DNA from: Burkholderiales bacterium
GTDB lineage: Bacteria > Pseudomonadota > Gammaproteobacteria > Burkholderiales > Burkholderiaceae_C
Length of the DNA stretch: 64,000 nt
NCBI GenBank assembly: GCA_947381415.1
Contig: CANCVB010000004.1
Location: 62,001 to 126,000, forward strand
Reading direction: 5' to 3'
Positions within the stretch are counted from its first letter, which is position 1. Each line of letters opens with the position of its first letter. A model generated the notes under the pieces. It was given only the letters and a program-made list of their open reading frames with translations, was not told where the DNA came from and did no database searches. Positions 17,672 through 27,729 of this stretch are shown in pieces. The position numbers and the translations under genes are program-made.

Positions 17672-19882
17672 ATGACATTTGACGATATTCAAATCCTTCA
17701 ACAGCGTTTTTTACGCGGCCCCAATTTTTGGACCTACCGTTCAGCAGTTGAAGCATGGTTGGATATTGGCGAGTTGGAAAAATTCCCCTCAAACACCATT
17801 CCCGGTTTTGTCGATCGCTTGATCGAATGGTTGCCCAGTTTGCACCAGCACCAATGCAGCGTGGGAGAGGTTGGTGGATTTGTCTGGCGCTTGCGCGACG
17901 GTACCTGGCCTGCTCACATCATCGAACATGTCGCGATTGAATTGCAAACCTTGGCGGGTATGCAGGTTAGTTTTGGCAAAGCCCGCGAAACCAGTACCAG
18001 TGGTGTTTACAAAGTGGTGTTCAGGGCCAGGCAAGAAGAAATCGGCTTGGAAAGTTTGGTTGATGCGCGCAACTTGGTCATGGCCGCCATCAATAACAAA
18101 CCGTTTGACACCAAGGCCACTGTCAAAAAACTCAAGGACATGGTAGATCGTTTGTGCTTAGGTCCCAGCACGGCATGCATTGTGGACGCGGCTACCGAGC
18201 GTCGTATTCCTTCCATTCGCTTGACCACTGGCAATTTGGTGCAACTAGGCTATGGCTCAAAGCAACGACGCATTTGGACAGCGGAGACCGACAAAACCAG
18301 CGCAATCGCAGAACATATTTCCAGCGACAAAGACCTGACCAAGCGCTTGCTCACGCAATGTGGCGTGCCTGTTCCCAAAGGTCGCACGGTGACCACCGCA
18401 GAAGAAGCTTGGTCGGTGGCACAAGACATTGGCTTGCCCGTGGTTGTCAAACCCATTGATGCCAACCATGGACGTGGTGTCTCACTTGATTTGAAAACCC
18501 AAGAAGAAGTCCATTCCGCTTTTGACATTGCGCTGCGCGAAGAAGAAAACAATGAAGTCATCGTTGAGCAGTTCATTGTGGGCGAGGAGCATCGCTTGCT
18601 GGTGGTGGGTGACAAGGTGGTGGCTGCCTCGCGCGGCGAAACCGTTCAAATTGTGGGAGACGGGGTTTCCACCGTTGAGCAGATGATCGAGTCACAAGTC
18701 AATACCGATCCTCGCCGTGGATTGGAAGAAGAGTTCCCCTTAGAAAAAATTATTTTGTCTGAACAAGGCAATATTGTTTTGGAAATCCAAAAACAAGGCT
18801 TTGAAATCACAAGCGTGCCTGCCAAGGGCAAAGTCATCATTGTTCAACGTACTGGCAACATGGCCAACGATGTCTCTGACGATGTGCACCCGCAAGTGGC
18901 TGATATGGCGGTTCTGGCAGCCAAAGTGGTGGGTTTGGACATCGCTGGTATTGATTTGGTCACTCCCGACGTATCGCGCCCATTGCTAGAGGTCAATGGT
19001 GCTGTTGTTGAAGTCAACGCGGGCCCAGGCTTGCTGATGCATTTGAAACCCGTGGTTGGAAAAGCCCGCCCCGTGGGTCAAGCCATCGTCGATCAATTGT
19101 TTGACCCCTCAGACTCTGGTCGCATCCCGATTGTGGGCGTGATGGGCAATCACCAAAACACCGAGTTGTCCAAAATCATTGCTTGGTTGCTTGAACTCAG
19201 TGGCAAACACACAGGTTTGGCCTGTGCCGATGGTTTGTACCTCGATCAGCGCCGTGTCGTAAACAAAGACGCGCGTTCTTTCGAATTGGGTCAGCGCTTG
19301 TTGATTAACCGTGTGCTAGATGCCGCAGTCTTCGAGAGTTCCGGCATGCAATTGATGGATGAAGGTTTGGCCTACGATCGTTGCTTGGTTGGTGTGGTTA
19401 CAGGTGTACCGAAACCGGTGGGTCTCGAGGTGCATGACATCCGCACCGCCGAACAAATGCGCAATGTCATGCGCAACCAAGTCGATGTGGTGTTGCCTGA
19501 AGGTGTTGCCGTGCTCAACGCCTGCGATGAAGTTGCTGTGTCATTTGAAGAACTCAGCGATGGTGATGTTTTCTTTTACAGCCACCTAGACAACAACCCG
19601 GTCATCACAGCCGCGCGCGAAAAATCGCAACGTGTGGTGTTTTTGCGGGACCACCAGATTTTCTTTGGCCATGGTGGCAAGGAGACCAGCATGCTGAGAA
19701 CCGATGCAGAGCCTATCCAAGCACTGATCAAACAAGGTGGTGTCAGTTTGTCATCGCTTTGTGCGGCAGTCTCGGTGGCAATCTGCTTAGACATCTCGGC
19801 AGACCTGATCCGCGCTGGCTTGAAAAGTTATTCGCAAAAAAGTGCCACGTCACCCATGGCCGCTAAGGGGGATACGCAGTGA
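17672..19882 (+). CDS. cphA': cyanophycin synthetase-like protein CphA', Mur-ligase site degenerate
   Basis: 736 residues, shorter than the 865-residue CphA that follows. The N-terminal domain and ATP-grasp domain match CphA throughout (LGPSTACIVDAATERRIPSI, GLPVVVKPIDANHGRGVSLD, VEVNAGPGLLMHLKPVVGKA). In the Mur-ligase-like C-terminal part the nucleotide loop is gone: residues 489-496 read GVMGNHQN, where CphA has GTNGKTT. It should therefore keep the aspartate-activating ATP-grasp site but lack the arginine-adding site. This resembles cyanobacterial CphA2, which polymerises the beta-Asp-Arg dipeptide, and the second synthetase known beside cphA in Cupriavidus. Its activity here is inferred. 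Confidence 0.85.
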   Translation: MTFDDIQILQQRFLRGPNFWTYRSAVEAWLDIGELEKFPSNTIPGFVDRLIEWLPSLHQHQCSVGEVGGFVWRLRDGTWPAHIIEHVAIELQTLAGMQVSFGKARETSTSGVYKVVFRARQEEIGLESLVDARNLVMAAINNKPFDTKATVKKLKDMVDRLCLGPSTACIVDAATERRIPSIRLTTGNLVQLGYGSKQRRIWTAETDKTSAIAEHISSDKDLTKRLLTQCGVPVPKGRTVTTAEEAWSVAQDIGLPVVVKPIDANHGRGVSLDLKTQEEVHSAFDIALREEENNEVIVEQFIVGEEHRLLVVGDKVVAASRGETVQIVGDGVSTVEQMIESQVNTDPRRGLEEEFPLEKIILSEQGNIVLEIQKQGFEITSVPAKGKVIIVQRTGNMANDVSDDVHPQVADMAVLAAKVVGLDIAGIDLVTPDVSRPLLEVNGAVVEVNAGPGLLMHLKPVVGKARPVGQAIVDQLFDPSDSGRIPIVGVMGNHQNTELSKIIAWLLELSGKHTGLACADGLYLDQRRVVNKDARSFELGQRLLINRVLDAAVFESSGMQLMDEGLAYDRCLVGVVTGVPKPVGLEVHDIRTAEQMRNVMRNQVDVVLPEGVAVLNACDEVAVSFEELSDGDVFFYSHLDNNPVITAAREKSQRVVFLRDHQIFFGHGGKETSMLRTDAEPIQALIKQGGVSLSSLCAAVSVAICLDISADLIRAGLKSYSQKSATSPMAAKGDTQ

Positions 19883-22476
19883 TTGAAGTTACCCGTACCC
19901 GTGCTTTGCGTGGGCCCAACCTATGGTCGAAACACACTTCCATTGAGGCCTTGGTGCAATGTGACACACAAAGCAATATTGATCTGCGAATCAGTGCACC
20001 TGATTTCGCACAACGCTTACGCCATTTGTTTCCTTCCATTTACAGCATCTACAACAGCGCTTCGGAATCGGTCTATACCTTCGCCCACGCCTTAGAAGAG
20101 GCGACCCTGTCTTTGCAAATTGAAGCAGGCTGCCCAGTGACTTTCAGTCGAACCACGGCAACCCCCAAAGAGGGCCTGTACCAAGTCGTGGTTCAGTACA
20201 CGGTCGAACAGGTAGGACGCTTGGCAATTCGTTATGCCCAGCAACTTTTGCAAGCGGCATTAGACAACACAGAATTTCCCTTAGCCCAAGCGGTTGCAGA
20301 GTTGCGTGAACTCGACGAAGACTTGCGCTTAGGCCCATCCACAGGTTCTATTGTCAATGCTGGTTTGGCGCGAAATATTCCCTTTATCCGTTTGACGGAA
20401 GGCAGCTTGGTTCAACTGGGCTGGGGCAGCAAACAGCGGCGTATCCAAGCCGCTGAAACGGACGCCAGCAGTGCCATTGCCGAATCGATCGCCCAAGACA
20501 AAGAGTTGACCAAAAAACTTTTCCGCATGGCTGGCTTACCTGTGCCAGAAGGACGGCCGGTCAAAGATGTCGACGACGCTTGGGCTGTGGCGCAAGAAAT
20601 TGGTCTTCCTGTGGTGGTCAAACCCCAAGACGGTAACCAAGGCAAAGGGGTTGCCGTCAATGTGAAAACCCGTCAAGAGTTAGAGACTGCTTTCAAAATA
20701 GCCTTGCGTTACCGTGAAGACATCATGGTGGAGCGTTATTTGCCGGGCAGCGATTACCGTTTGCTGGTCATCGGCAATAAATTGGTGGCCGCTGCGCGCC
20801 GTGAACCCGCTCTGGTTGTGGGCGATGGCAAACACTCTGTGCGTGAGTTGGTAGACATTGTCAATGCAGACCCCTTGCGTGGCGAAGGACATTCTTATCC
20901 ACTGACACGTATTCGCATCGATGAAGTGGCCATGTCATGCCTGAAAGAACAAAACCTGGACGATACCAGCGTTCCGCCCAAGGGCATGCGTGTCATCATG
21001 CGCAACAACGCCAATTTGTCCACCGGTGGTTCTGCCACTGATGTCACCGATGATGTTCATCCCGAAGTGGCCGCCAGCGCTGTCTTGGCTGCGCAAATGG
21101 TGGGCTTAGACATTTGCGGTGTAGACATTGTTTGCGAAACCATCTTGCGTCCCCTTGAAGAGCAAAACGGCGGCATCATTGAGGTCAATGCAGCTCCTGG
21201 CTTGCGCATGCATTTGAGTCCCTCATTTGGCAAAGGGCGCGACGTGGGTAAGGCGGTCATTGACCAAATGTTCCCTTCGGGCGAAAACGGTCGCATTCCT
21301 GTGGTGGCAGTGACAGGTACCAACGGCAAAACCACCACTGTGCGTTTGGTCGCGCATCTGCTTGCAGCCAGCGGTTTGCGCATGGGCATTGCCAATACCG
21401 ATGGCGTGTATGCCAATGGCTACCAGTTTGATTCTGGCGATTGCGCGGGACCACAAAGCGCGTTGCGCGTCTTGATGCACCCCAATGTCGATGCTGCCGT
21501 GCTCGAGACTGCGCGAGGGGGTATGTTGCGCGAAGGCTTGGCGTTTGACCGTTGTCAGGTGGCGGTTGTCACCAATATCGGCAGCGGTGACCACTTGGGA
21601 CTGAACTACATCTCCACTGTTGAAGATTTGGCCGTGCTCAAACGCGTCATTGTGCGCAATGTAGACCCTTCTGGGATGGCCGTCTTGAACGCAGACGATC
21701 CCTTGGTGGTTGCCATGGCTGCCAAGTGCCCAAGTGCTGTCACTTTTTTTGCGCACGATGCCAAAGCGCCTGCCTTGGCTACCCACCGCGCACAAGGCAA
21801 GCGAGTCCTGTTTGTCGAGGATGGTCACATCATTGCTGCCGAGGGCAAATTTCAAATGCGCATTCCCTTGTCGCAAATTCCGATTACCCACAATGGCGCA
21901 TTGAAATTCCAAGTGGCCAATGTGATGGCGGCGATTGCTGCGGGGTGGGCTTTGAAACTGAGTTTTGAAGGCATGTGTGAAGCCTTAAGCCATTTTGTCA
22001 GCGATGCGCAAAGCGTGCCCGGTCGCTTCAATGTGTTTGATTACAAACAGGCCAAAGTCATTGTTGACTTTGGTCACAACGCCGATGCGGTGAAAGCCAT
22101 CGTTGAGGCTGTCAATATTTTTCCTGCCAAGCGTCGCAGCGTGGTGATTTGTGGCACTGGCGACAGACGTGACGACGATTTGCGTGCCTTGACCCGCAAC
22201 ATCGGTCATGCATTTGACGACGTGATTCTTTTTGAAGATGCTTGTCAGCGAGGTCGCTCAGACGGTGAAGTGATTGCCTTGCTGCGCGAAGGTTTGCAAG
22301 GCGCAACCCGTGTCAAAACCATTGAAGATGTTTACGGTGAATTCAAAGCCATTGACCGCGCTTTGGAAAAACTCCAGCCTGGCGATGTTTGTCTTGTTCT
22401 GATTGATCAAATTCAAGAATCCATGGCGCATGTGCAAATGCGTATGAAAGAGGCGCTTGTTTCCACTGTTCAATAA
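19879..22476 (+). CDS. cphA: cyanophycin synthetase
   Basis: 865 residues, the normal CphA length. It makes cyanophycin (multi-L-arginyl-poly-L-aspartate), a nitrogen and carbon storage granule, by adding Asp then Arg with two ATP per step. The domains are N-terminal (1-160), ATP-grasp (about 215-470) and Mur-ligase-like (475 onward) with an intact P-loop GTNGKTT at 480-486. The GTG start overlaps the cphA' stop (GTGA) and has AAGGGGGA upstream, so the two synthetases are translationally coupled. No cyanophycinase (cphB) lies in the window. A small secreted protein and a CapA-family gene follow in the same operon. Confidence 0.95.
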   Translation: MIEVTRTRALRGPNLWSKHTSIEALVQCDTQSNIDLRISAPDFAQRLRHLFPSIYSIYNSASESVYTFAHALEEATLSLQIEAGCPVTFSRTTATPKEGLYQVVVQYTVEQVGRLAIRYAQQLLQAALDNTEFPLAQAVAELRELDEDLRLGPSTGSIVNAGLARNIPFIRLTEGSLVQLGWGSKQRRIQAAETDASSAIAESIAQDKELTKKLFRMAGLPVPEGRPVKDVDDAWAVAQEIGLPVVVKPQDGNQGKGVAVNVKTRQELETAFKIALRYREDIMVERYLPGSDYRLLVIGNKLVAAARREPALVVGDGKHSVRELVDIVNADPLRGEGHSYPLTRIRIDEVAMSCLKEQNLDDTSVPPKGMRVIMRNNANLSTGGSATDVTDDVHPEVAASAVLAAQMVGLDICGVDIVCETILRPLEEQNGGIIEVNAAPGLRMHLSPSFGKGRDVGKAVIDQMFPSGENGRIPVVAVTGTNGKTTTVRLVAHLLAASGLRMGIANTDGVYANGYQFDSGDCAGPQSALRVLMHPNVDAAVLETARGGMLREGLAFDRCQVAVVTNIGSGDHLGLNYISTVEDLAVLKRVIVRNVDPSGMAVLNADDPLVVAMAAKCPSAVTFFAHDAKAPALATHRAQGKRVLFVEDGHIIAAEGKFQMRIPLSQIPITHNGALKFQVANVMAAIAAGWALKLSFEGMCEALSHFVSDAQSVPGRFNVFDYKQAKVIVDFGHNADAVKAIVEAVNIFPAKRRSVVICGTGDRRDDDLRALTRNIGHAFDDVILFEDACQRGRSDGEVIALLREGLQGATRVKTIEDVYGEFKAIDRALEKLQPGDVCLVLIDQIQESMAHVQMRMKEALVSTVQ

Positions 22477-22481
22477 CGCTT

Positions 22482-22898
22482 GTGCCAAGCCCTAGCCACT
22501 CCTCGCGCTGCAAGAAGGTTTGTGGTGCGGCTGGCTTGAGCTTGCTCATGACAGCCAGTCTTGCATTTGAGCAACCCAAACATTTGCACTGCCAACTTTT
22601 TTCTGGCGGTACAGATCATCTGCTGGTTTTTACCCCGACATTGCATCCCTATACCGTTAAGCCTATTGACTTGGAGCGTTTTCGCTTCAAAGCCATCATG
22701 AGCCAGGGTCGTGACCAGCTAGATCACATCAAGATCACCGTCTCTTACCGATCAGGTCCGCAAGCCTTGATTCTTCAACAAGCCACTTATTTGCCCCCGT
22801 TTGTCAGCCACCAAAGCTTGACAGGGCGCCAGCAGCTTTATTCACCAGATTTGGGTCGTGAACTCAGCTATGAATGTACTGTGGCAGACGTCCCATGA
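22482..22898 (+). CDS. small exported protein of unknown function downstream of cphA
   Basis: 138 residues from GTG 22482, only 5 nt after the cphA stop. The N-terminus has a basic region and a hydrophobic core (CGAAGLSLLMTASLAFEQP) that suggest a signal peptide; an in-frame ATG inside this core, near residue 23, would remove it. The mature part has paired cysteines and beta-strand character, with no family I recognise. Its stop overlaps the CapA-family start as ATGA. The spacing places it in the cphA operon, so a part in polymer handling or the envelope is possible but unproven. Confidence 0.6.
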   Translation: MPSPSHSSRCKKVCGAAGLSLLMTASLAFEQPKHLHCQLFSGGTDHLLVFTPTLHPYTVKPIDLERFRFKAIMSQGRDQLDHIKITVSYRSGPQALILQQATYLPPFVSHQSLTGRQQLYSPDLGRELSYECTVADVP

Positions 22899-23863
22899 AG
22901 CAATGCATTGCAAAACTGTTGGCGCTATGGCTGTGCAGTTTCAATCTCTGTGCCCAAACACCTGAAGTGGTCATGGTGTTTGTCGGTGATGTGATGTTGG
23001 CAGGCTTGCCGGGCCAGCGTATTGCCCATGGTCACAACCCATTTGCGCCTTTTGCACCTGTGCTGAATCAAAGCGACATTCGCATTGGCAACTTGGAATG
23101 TGTGATCGCCACTGTTGGTAAAGCAGAGGACAAACCTTTTACCTTCAAAGCCCATCCTCGCGTGCTTAAGTTACTGAAACAACACTTTGATGCGGTATCT
23201 TTGGCGAACAACCATACAGGTGATTTTGGTCCTGCTGCCTTTAACCAAATGTTGGGGTTTTTGGACCATGCCCAAATGCCTTACTTTGGTGGTGGGCGCG
23301 ACCTTCAGCAAGCACATACGCCGTTGCTGTTTCAGCGGCAGGGCATCACCATTGCTGTGTTGGGCTACAACGAGTTTTTCCCCCGTGGTTTTGAGGCCGA
23401 TGTGGACAGACCTGGCTCGGCTTGGAGTGACGACGAACAAGTGGTTGCTGACATCCAAGCTGCGCGGCAAATTCACCATGCCGATGTGGTGATTCCATTC
23501 ATGCACTGGGGTGTCGAGGATGAGCCCTACGCTACCTCGCGGCAACAGAAATTGGCCAGACGCATGATCGACGCAGGCGCTGATGCGGTGGTGGGCAGTC
23601 ATCCCCATGTGACCCAAAACACCGAGTTTTACAAAGATCGGCCGATTGTTTACAGCCTGGGTAATTTTGTGTTTGATGGCTACAGCAGCTTAGAAAACAC
23701 CACTGGTTGGGCGCTGCAGTTGCATGTGGGTAAAGAGGGTGTCAGTCACGCACGTATTCACGTGGCGCGCATTGACAAACACGCAACACCGCGACCTTCA
23801 CGCGATGATGCCGGTCAGTGCTGGCGGCGTGGCGAGTCCCATTTTCAGGACTGCAAACCTTAG
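22895..23863 (+). CDS. CapA/PgsA family metallophosphatase-like protein
   Basis: 322 residues from ATG 22895, overlapping the previous stop by ATGA. A signal peptide ([21 protein letters not shown]) precedes a CapA domain with the family's metal-site motifs: [34 protein letters not shown] and VGSHPHVTQ. CapA/PgsA proteins take part in poly-gamma-glutamate and capsule systems in Gram-positive bacteria, and similar periplasmic proteins are common in Proteobacteria with unknown roles. Its position as the last gene of a cyanophycin operon is notable because both are non-ribosomal poly-amino-acid systems. It converges on dnaJ with a 4-nt overlap. Confidence 0.85.
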   Translation: MKQCIAKLLALWLCSFNLCAQTPEVVMVFVGDVMLAGLPGQRIAHGHNPFAPFAPVLNQSDIRIGNLECVIATVGKAEDKPFTFKAHPRVLKLLKQHFDAVSLANNHTGDFGPAAFNQMLGFLDHAQMPYFGGGRDLQQAHTPLLFQRQGITIAVLGYNEFFPRGFEADVDRPGSAWSDDEQVVADIQAARQIHHADVVIPFMHWGVEDEPYATSRQQKLARRMIDAGADAVVGSHPHVTQNTEFYKDRPIVYSLGNFVFDGYSSLENTTGWALQLHVGKEGVSHARIHVARIDKHATPRPSRDDAGQCWRRGESHFQDCKP

Positions 23864-24996
23864 CTGAACAAGTTTTTCAACTTGTCTGCCCAACCCGCCT
23901 CCGAAGGCTTGTGTTTGTCGCCGCCTTTTTTCAACGAGTCGTCAAGATCTTTGAGCAATTTACGTTGGTGTTCAGACAGTTTGACCGGTGTTTCTACGGT
24001 GATGTGACAGTACAAATCACCTGGAAAGCTCGAGCGAACGCCCTTGATGCCCTTGCCGCGTAACCTGAATTGCTTGCCCGTTTGGGTGCCTTCCGGTAAG
24101 TCGATCGCGGCTTCGCCACCCAGTGTCGGTACCGCGATCTCGCCACCCAGTGCAGCAGTGGTGAAACTGATGGGCACGGCGCAATGCAAATCGTCGCCAT
24201 CGCGCTGAAACACATCGTGTTTCTGTAGACGAATTTCGATGAACAAGTCACCGGGTGGGCCACCGTTGGTGCCTGGTTCGCCGTTGCCGCTGCTGCGAAT
24301 ACGCATACCGTCATCGATGCCTGCCGGTATCTTGATTTCCAAGGTCTTTTGCTTTTTGACTTTGCCCTGACCGTGACAAGGTGTGCAGGGATCGGAGATG
24401 GTTTTGCCACTGCCTCTGCAGTGGGGGCAGGTTTGCTGCACGCTGAAAAAGCCCTGGCGCATTTGCACCACGCCTTGTCCTTGGCAGGTGCCGCAGGTTT
24501 TCACAGACGTGCCTGGCTTGGCGCCAGTGCCGCTGCATGTGCTGCATTCCTCGTAGCTGGGGATGCGAATTTGTGATTCTTTGCCAAACGCTGCTTCTTC
24601 CAGCGTGATGTCCATGGCGTAACTTAAGTCGTTGCCACGAAAGACTTGTTTGCCACCAGCACCTTGTTGTCTGCGGGTTTGGCCAAAAATGTCCCCAAAA
24701 ATATCGCCAAACGATTCACCAAAGCCCCCAAACCCACCTGCGCCGCCTGGGCCACCACGCATGTTCGGATCTACCCCTGCATGGCCAAACTGGTCATAGG
24801 CCGCTCGCTTTTCCGCATCGGAAAGCATTTCGTAGGCTTCTTTGGCCTCTTTGAATTTCACCTCGGCTGAGGCGTCGCCTTGGTTGCGGTCGGGGTGGTA
24901 CTTCATTGCCAGTTTCCGGTACGACTTTTTGATCTCGTCGTCACTGGCGTTTTTGGGTACACCCAATATCTCGTAAAAATCGCGTTTGGTGGCCAT
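23860..24996 (-). CDS. dnaJ: DnaJ (Hsp40) co-chaperone
   Basis: 378 residues from ATG 24996; a start 30 nt earlier would add a non-homologous leader. The J domain carries KYHPDRN, a Gly/Phe-rich linker follows (about 75-105), then four CxxCxGxG zinc repeats starting [24 protein letters not shown] and CTPCHGQG, then the client-binding beta domains. DnaJ stimulates the DnaK ATPase and delivers unfolded substrates. It is the last gene of grpE-dnaK-dnaJ, separated from dnaK by 80 nt that contain a strong hairpin. Confidence 0.98.
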   Translation of the reverse strand: MATKRDFYEILGVPKNASDDEIKKSYRKLAMKYHPDRNQGDASAEVKFKEAKEAYEMLSDAEKRAAYDQFGHAGVDPNMRGGPGGAGGFGGFGESFGDIFGDIFGQTRRQQGAGGKQVFRGNDLSYAMDITLEEAAFGKESQIRIPSYEECSTCSGTGAKPGTSVKTCGTCQGQGVVQMRQGFFSVQQTCPHCRGSGKTISDPCTPCHGQGKVKKQKTLEIKIPAGIDDGMRIRSSGNGEPGTNGGPPGDLFIEIRLQKHDVFQRDGDDLHCAVPISFTTAALGGEIAVPTLGGEAAIDLPEGTQTGKQFRLRGKGIKGVRSSFPGDLYCHITVETPVKLSEHQRKLLKDLDDSLKKGGDKHKPSEAGWADKLKNLFS

Positions 24997-25027
24997 GGTT
25001 GTATCTAGGGGTGTTGAATGTACCAAC

Positions 25028-25057
25028 GCCGCGCAGCCTTCTCAGGCGGTGCGCGGC
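25028..25057 (-). other. intercistronic stem-loop between dnaK and dnaJ
   Basis: GCCGCGCA at 25028-25035 pairs with TGCGCGGC at 25050-25057, and GCCT/AGGC pair inside. No T-run follows on the minus strand, so it is not a standard terminator. A processing site or a partial attenuator that lowers dnaJ relative to dnaK is plausible. Confidence 0.6.
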
Positions 25058-25076
25058 GCAAAGAGGGAAAGAAAGG

Positions 25077-27011
25077 TCAGGTTTTTTTCACTTCCTTGAC
25101 TTCTGCGTCGACCACATTGTCGTCGTCGGGTTTTTTGTTGCCATCGGCGCTGGCACTCGCTCCTGCCGCTGCAGCTTGTTGTTGCGCTTGCATATCGGCA
25201 TAGACCATTTCGCCAAGTTTTTGGGCCACCGTCATCAGTGCTTCGGTTTTGGCGACGATGTGTTCTTTGTCGTCACCTTTTAAAGCCTCTTCAACCTCTT
25301 TGACTGCCGCCTCAATTTTTTCTTTGTCACCAGCGTCAACCTTGTCAGCGTGGTCGACCAAGCTCTTCTTGACACTGTGCACCGATGCATCTGCGTTGTT
25401 TCGCGCTTGCACCAATTCAAGCTTTTTCTTGTCTTCAGCAGCGTTGAGTTCAGCGTCTTTCACCATTTGTTGAATCTCGGCTTCGCTCAAACCCGAGTTG
25501 GCCTTGATGGTGATTTTGTTTTCTTTGCCAGTGGCCTTGTCCTTGGCGCCCACGTGCAAGATGCCGTTGGCGTCAATGTCAAAGCTCACCTCGATTTGAG
25601 GTGTGCCACGTGCGGCGGGCGCGATGCCCTCCAGGTTGAACTCGCCCAAACTCTTGTTGCCAGACGCCATTTCACGCTCGCCTTGGTAAACCTTGATGGT
25701 CACGGCAGGCTGGTTGTCGTCGGCGGTGGAGAAGGTTTGCGCGAACTTGGTGGGGATGGTGGTGTTTTTGGCGATCATTTTGGTCATGACGCCGCCCAGG
25801 GTTTCAATGCCCAGGGACAAGGGGGTCACGTCCAGCAACAACACGTCTTTGCGGTCACCCGAGAGCACCTGGCCTTGGATAGCGGCACCGACGGCCACGG
25901 CTTCGTCAGGGTTGACGTCACGGCGGGGTTCTTGGCCAAAGAACTCTTTGACCTTGTCTTGCACCTTGGGCATGCGGGTCATGCCGCCGACCAAGATCAC
26001 GTCGTCAATGTCGCTCACCGACACGCCAGCGTCTTTGATGGCGGTGCGGCAAGGCGCGATGGTGCGCTCGATCAACTCGTCCACCAGGCTTTCCAACTTG
26101 GCGCGGTTGAGCTTGATGTTCAGGTGTTTGGGGCCTGAGGCATCGGCGGTGACGTAGGGCAGGTTGATGTCGGTGCCGGTAGAAGAAGAGAGTTCGATCT
26201 TGGCTTTTTCAGCGGCTTCTTTCAGGCGCTGCAAGGCCAACACGTCTTTGGACAGGTCCACACCCGATTCTTTTTTGAACTCGGTGATGATGAAGTCGAT
26301 GATGCGTTGGTCGAAGTCTTCGCCACCCAAGAAGGTGTCGCCATTGGTGGAGAGCACCTCGAACTGCTTCTCGCCATCGACATCGGCGATCTCGATGATG
26401 GACACATCAAAGGTGCCGCCACCCAAGTCATAGACCGCAATCTTGCGGTCGCCTTTTTCGGTCTTGTCCAAACCGAACGCCAGGGCCGCAGCGGTGGGTT
26501 CGTTGATGATGCGCTTGACGTCCAGACCCGCGATGCGACCCGCGTCTTTGGTGGCTTGGCGTTGGCTGTCGTTGAAATAGGCGGGAACGGTGATGACGGC
26601 TTCGGTGACTTCTTCACCCAAGTAGTCTTCAGCGGTTTTCTTCATTTTGCGCAGCACCTCGGCGCTGATTTGGGGCGGTGCCATTTTTTGGCCACGCACT
26701 TCCACCCAAGCGTCGCCGTTGTCGGCTTTGGCAATGGTGTAAGGCATGAGGTCGATGTCTTTTTGCACTTCTTTTTCGTCAAACTTGCGACCGATCAGGC
26801 GCTTGACGGCGTACAAGGTGTTGCGGGGGTTGGTGACCGCTTGGCGTTTGGCAGACGCACCCACCAAAATTTCCCCGTCTTCTTGGTACGCAATGATGGA
26901 CGGCGTGGTGCGTGCACCTTCCGCGTTCTCGATCACCTTGGTGGTGTTGCCTTCCATGATGGCCACGCATGAATTGGTGGTGCCGAGGTCAATGCCAATG
27001 ATTCTTCCCAT
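25077..27011 (-). CDS. dnaK: DnaK (Hsp70) chaperone
   Basis: 644 residues, standard length. The N-terminal nucleotide-binding domain opens with [20 protein letters not shown] and contains [17 protein letters not shown] and the phosphate motif [15 protein letters not shown]. The substrate-binding domain follows from about residue 390, with a helical lid and a C-terminal tail ending [16 protein letters not shown]. It folds and protects proteins with DnaJ and GrpE. A good ribosome site (AGGAGAAAAA) precedes the ATG. A sigma-32-like promoter lies in the 117-nt gap upstream, so it may also be transcribed apart from grpE. Confidence 0.99.
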   Translation of the reverse strand: MGRIIGIDLGTTNSCVAIMEGNTTKVIENAEGARTTPSIIAYQEDGEILVGASAKRQAVTNPRNTLYAVKRLIGRKFDEKEVQKDIDLMPYTIAKADNGDAWVEVRGQKMAPPQISAEVLRKMKKTAEDYLGEEVTEAVITVPAYFNDSQRQATKDAGRIAGLDVKRIINEPTAAALAFGLDKTEKGDRKIAVYDLGGGTFDVSIIEIADVDGEKQFEVLSTNGDTFLGGEDFDQRIIDFIITEFKKESGVDLSKDVLALQRLKEAAEKAKIELSSSTGTDINLPYVTADASGPKHLNIKLNRAKLESLVDELIERTIAPCRTAIKDAGVSVSDIDDVILVGGMTRMPKVQDKVKEFFGQEPRRDVNPDEAVAVGAAIQGQVLSGDRKDVLLLDVTPLSLGIETLGGVMTKMIAKNTTIPTKFAQTFSTADDNQPAVTIKVYQGEREMASGNKSLGEFNLEGIAPAARGTPQIEVSFDIDANGILHVGAKDKATGKENKITIKANSGLSEAEIQQMVKDAELNAAEDKKKLELVQARNNADASVHSVKKSLVDHADKVDAGDKEKIEAAVKEVEEALKGDDKEHIVAKTEALMTVAQKLGEMVYADMQAQQQAAAAGASASADGNKKPDDDNVVDAEVKEVKKT

Positions 27012-27077
27012 TTTTTTCTCCTGTGCGAATCAGTCCCCGAAGGCGACGGATTCATTTCCTATAAAGCGATGTTCAAC

Positions 27078-27105
27078 AATTGTGGATAACTTGGTGGATT
27101 TCAAG
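27078..27105 (-). promoter_or_regulatory. candidate sigma-32 promoter upstream of dnaK
   Basis: On the minus strand CTTGAAA (27099-27105) is followed by a 13-nt spacer and CCACAATT (27078-27085). The -35 is a perfect heat-shock element; the -10 is a weaker match to CCCCATnT. It lies 67 nt upstream of the dnaK start. Confidence 0.45.
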
Positions 27106-27128
27106 TGCGCCGGGTGTGTGTAAGCCGG

Positions 27129-27695
27129 TTACTTGGGTGCTGTCACGGTGACCAAGGCCGGGCGCAGCACCCGATCGGCGATCAAATAGCCTTTTTGCAG
27201 AACCGTGACCACGGTATTGGGCTCTTGCTCCGCCGGGACCACGGAAATGGCTTGGTGCTGGTGGGGGTCAAATTTGGCGCCCGCATCGGGGTTGATTTCA
27301 ATGACTTTATGGCGTTCCAAGGCACTTTTGAGCTGGCGTAGCGTGGCCTCGGAGCCTTCGCGCAACTGCTCAGCCGTGGCGTCGGCAATGGCCAAGCCGG
27401 CGGTCAGACTGTCGGCCACGGGCAACAGGCTTTCGGCAAAGGCTTCCACCGCGAACTTGCGCGCCTTGGAAATCTCTTCTTCGGCGCGGCGCCGGGCATT
27501 TTCAACTTCGGCCTTGGCGCGCAAGAACTGGTCGGCCAAATCGGCGTTTTTGGCTTGTACAGAGGCCAGTTCGGCCAAAGCTTCGCTCAAAGGGTCAGCC
27601 GGCATCTCGGGGCTGGCAGCGGGGTGGTTGGCGTCCATGGCGGGCTCAGGGTTGGCCGTCTGCTCGGACGGAGGGGTTTGGTGAGGTTCTGACAT
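27129..27695 (-). CDS. grpE: GrpE nucleotide-exchange factor
   Basis: 188 residues. A disordered acidic N-terminus (about 1-35) is followed by a long coiled-coil helix ([20 protein letters not shown]) and the C-terminal beta wing with the GrpE signature around [20 protein letters not shown] (20 residues). GrpE releases ADP from DnaK. It is the first gene of the heat-shock operon and lies behind a clear sigma-32 promoter. No Shine-Dalgarno sequence is visible in the 11 nt before the ATG, and the leader contains part of a terminator-like hairpin. Confidence 0.97.
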   Translation of the reverse strand: MSEPHQTPPSEQTANPEPAMDANHPAASPEMPADPLSEALAELASVQAKNADLADQFLRAKAEVENARRRAEEEISKARKFAVEAFAESLLPVADSLTAGLAIADATAEQLREGSEATLRQLKSALERHKVIEINPDAGAKFDPHQHQAISVVPAEQEPNTVVTVLQKGYLIADRVLRPALVTVTAPK

Positions 27696-27706
27696 ACAAA
27701 ACTAAA

Positions 27707-27728
27707 AGGGCTGATTCAAATCAGCCCT
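27707..27728 (-). terminator. rho-independent terminator-like hairpin in the grpE leader
   Basis: AGGGCTGATT / AATCAGCCCT arms separated by 2 nt, followed on the minus strand by TTTTAGTTTTG. It is 44 nt after the FKBP stop and 11 nt before the grpE start. The sigma-32 start site is predicted to fall inside its first arm, so only read-through RNA from the FKBP gene would carry the whole stem. Confidence 0.7.
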
Positions 27729-27729
27729 G

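Noticed and set aside
25350-26972. Long open frames on the plus strand across dnaK
   Set aside because: They are antisense to a near-perfect DnaK and result from its codon bias. They have no ribosome site and no recognisable domain.
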